Positions 63,983 through 64,000 of a stretch of 64,000 nt of DNA are shown here, in pieces (positions within the stretch are counted from its first letter, which is position 1; each line of letters begins with the position of its first letter). Location: the NCBI RefSeq assembly GCF_000705555.1, contig NZ_JMQN01000004.1, forward strand, positions 1 through 64,000. The letters are read 5' to 3'. Position numbers and translations under genes: made by a program. The stretch comes from Marinobacterium lacunae (lineage in GTDB: Bacteria; Pseudomonadota; Gammaproteobacteria; Pseudomonadales; Balneatricaceae). The notes under the pieces are model-generated. The model searched no databases. It saw only the letters and a list, made by a program, of their open reading frames with translations, and was not told the DNA's origin.

Positions 63983-64000
63983 TGTCCAAGGTATTTGCTT
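63982..64000 (+). CDS. rsxC: Electron transport complex subunit RsxC/RnfC (first codons only)
   Basis: ATG 63982 overlaps the rsxB stop (TGATG) and begins MSKVFA before the window ends. By operon order this should be rsxC, the NADH-binding peripheral subunit. Too little is visible to confirm by sequence. Confidence 0.65.

Noticed and set aside
1..64000. CRISPR arrays, insertion sequences, prophage or integrase genes
   Set aside because: No repeat-spacer pattern, transposase, integrase or att-like duplication was seen anywhere, including beside the tRNA-Val gene.

Overview
The window reads as ordinary chromosomal DNA of a marine-type gammaproteobacterium, most likely from the Oceanospirillales/Marinobacterium neighbourhood. 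That placement is inferred from gene content and is not a measured phylogeny. The pointers are TRAP and tripartite-tricarboxylate uptake systems, an NhaD Na+/H+ antiporter, an Rsx/Rnf operon, a CysI-DUF934-CysH sulfite-reduction set, several c-di-GMP proteins and a large LplT-Aas fusion. Gene density is high, no gap exceeds about 280 bases, and I see no insertion sequence, prophage, CRISPR array or rRNA. One tRNA (Val, GAC) is present.

Layout. 1-1.4 kb: tail of a TctA-type permease followed by an AroE-like dehydrogenase. 1.5-1.7 kb: tRNA-Val with its own promoter and terminator. 1.75-10.4 kb: a PAS-GGDEF-EAL protein, a periplasmic binding protein, a cache-domain histidine kinase/LuxR-type regulator pair and a TakP-like TRAP transporter (dctPQM) whose upstream region carries four TACGTA palindromes. 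10.6-18.7 kb: chemoreceptor, uvrB, aspartate aminotransferase, a diguanylate cyclase and a TolC-family protein. 18.7-30.5 kb: two uncharacterised proteins, dcd, apbC, the LplT-Aas fusion, trmA, an HDOD protein and metG. 30.7-36.6 kb: panE, a HopJ-like protein, a tiny Arg-rich protein, an OlsF-like ornithine-lipid synthase behind an apparent Pho box, a VWA/J-domain pair and a lipoprotein. 36.8-49.9 kb: dodecin, a GlrR-like regulator with a dismantled ATPase, ybaK, a CigR-like protein, a TPR-methyltransferase, a MOSC protein, an Smr/degenerate GGDEF/tmcA operon, a GST and a DEAD-box helicase. 50-64 kb: a frameshifted trmN6, nhaD behind a structured leader, cysG, an uncharacterised 706-residue protein, cysH/DUF934/cysI, TauE/SafE, divergent cysDN, then rsxA, rsxB and the first codons of rsxC.

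How the parts fit. The 52-63 kb block is an assimilatory sulfate module: CysDN activates sulfate, CysH and CysI reduce it, CysG makes the siroheme CysI needs, and TauE/SafE may move sulfite or sulfonates. No intact APS kinase is present, although CysN ends in what looks like a ruined APS-kinase domain. The kinase/regulator pair beside dctPQM is the obvious candidate to control that transporter. The ornithine-lipid synthase behind a five-unit, 11-bp-period Pho-box array fits phosphate-sparing membrane remodelling.

The strongest leads are the Pho box/olsF pairing, the GlrR homologue that has lost Walker B, arginine-finger and sensor II residues, the vestigial APS-kinase tail of CysN, the structured leader of nhaD, the TACGTA array, the frameshift in trmN6, and an internally duplicated acidic protein of unknown function. 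I did not find an unmistakably new multi-gene system.
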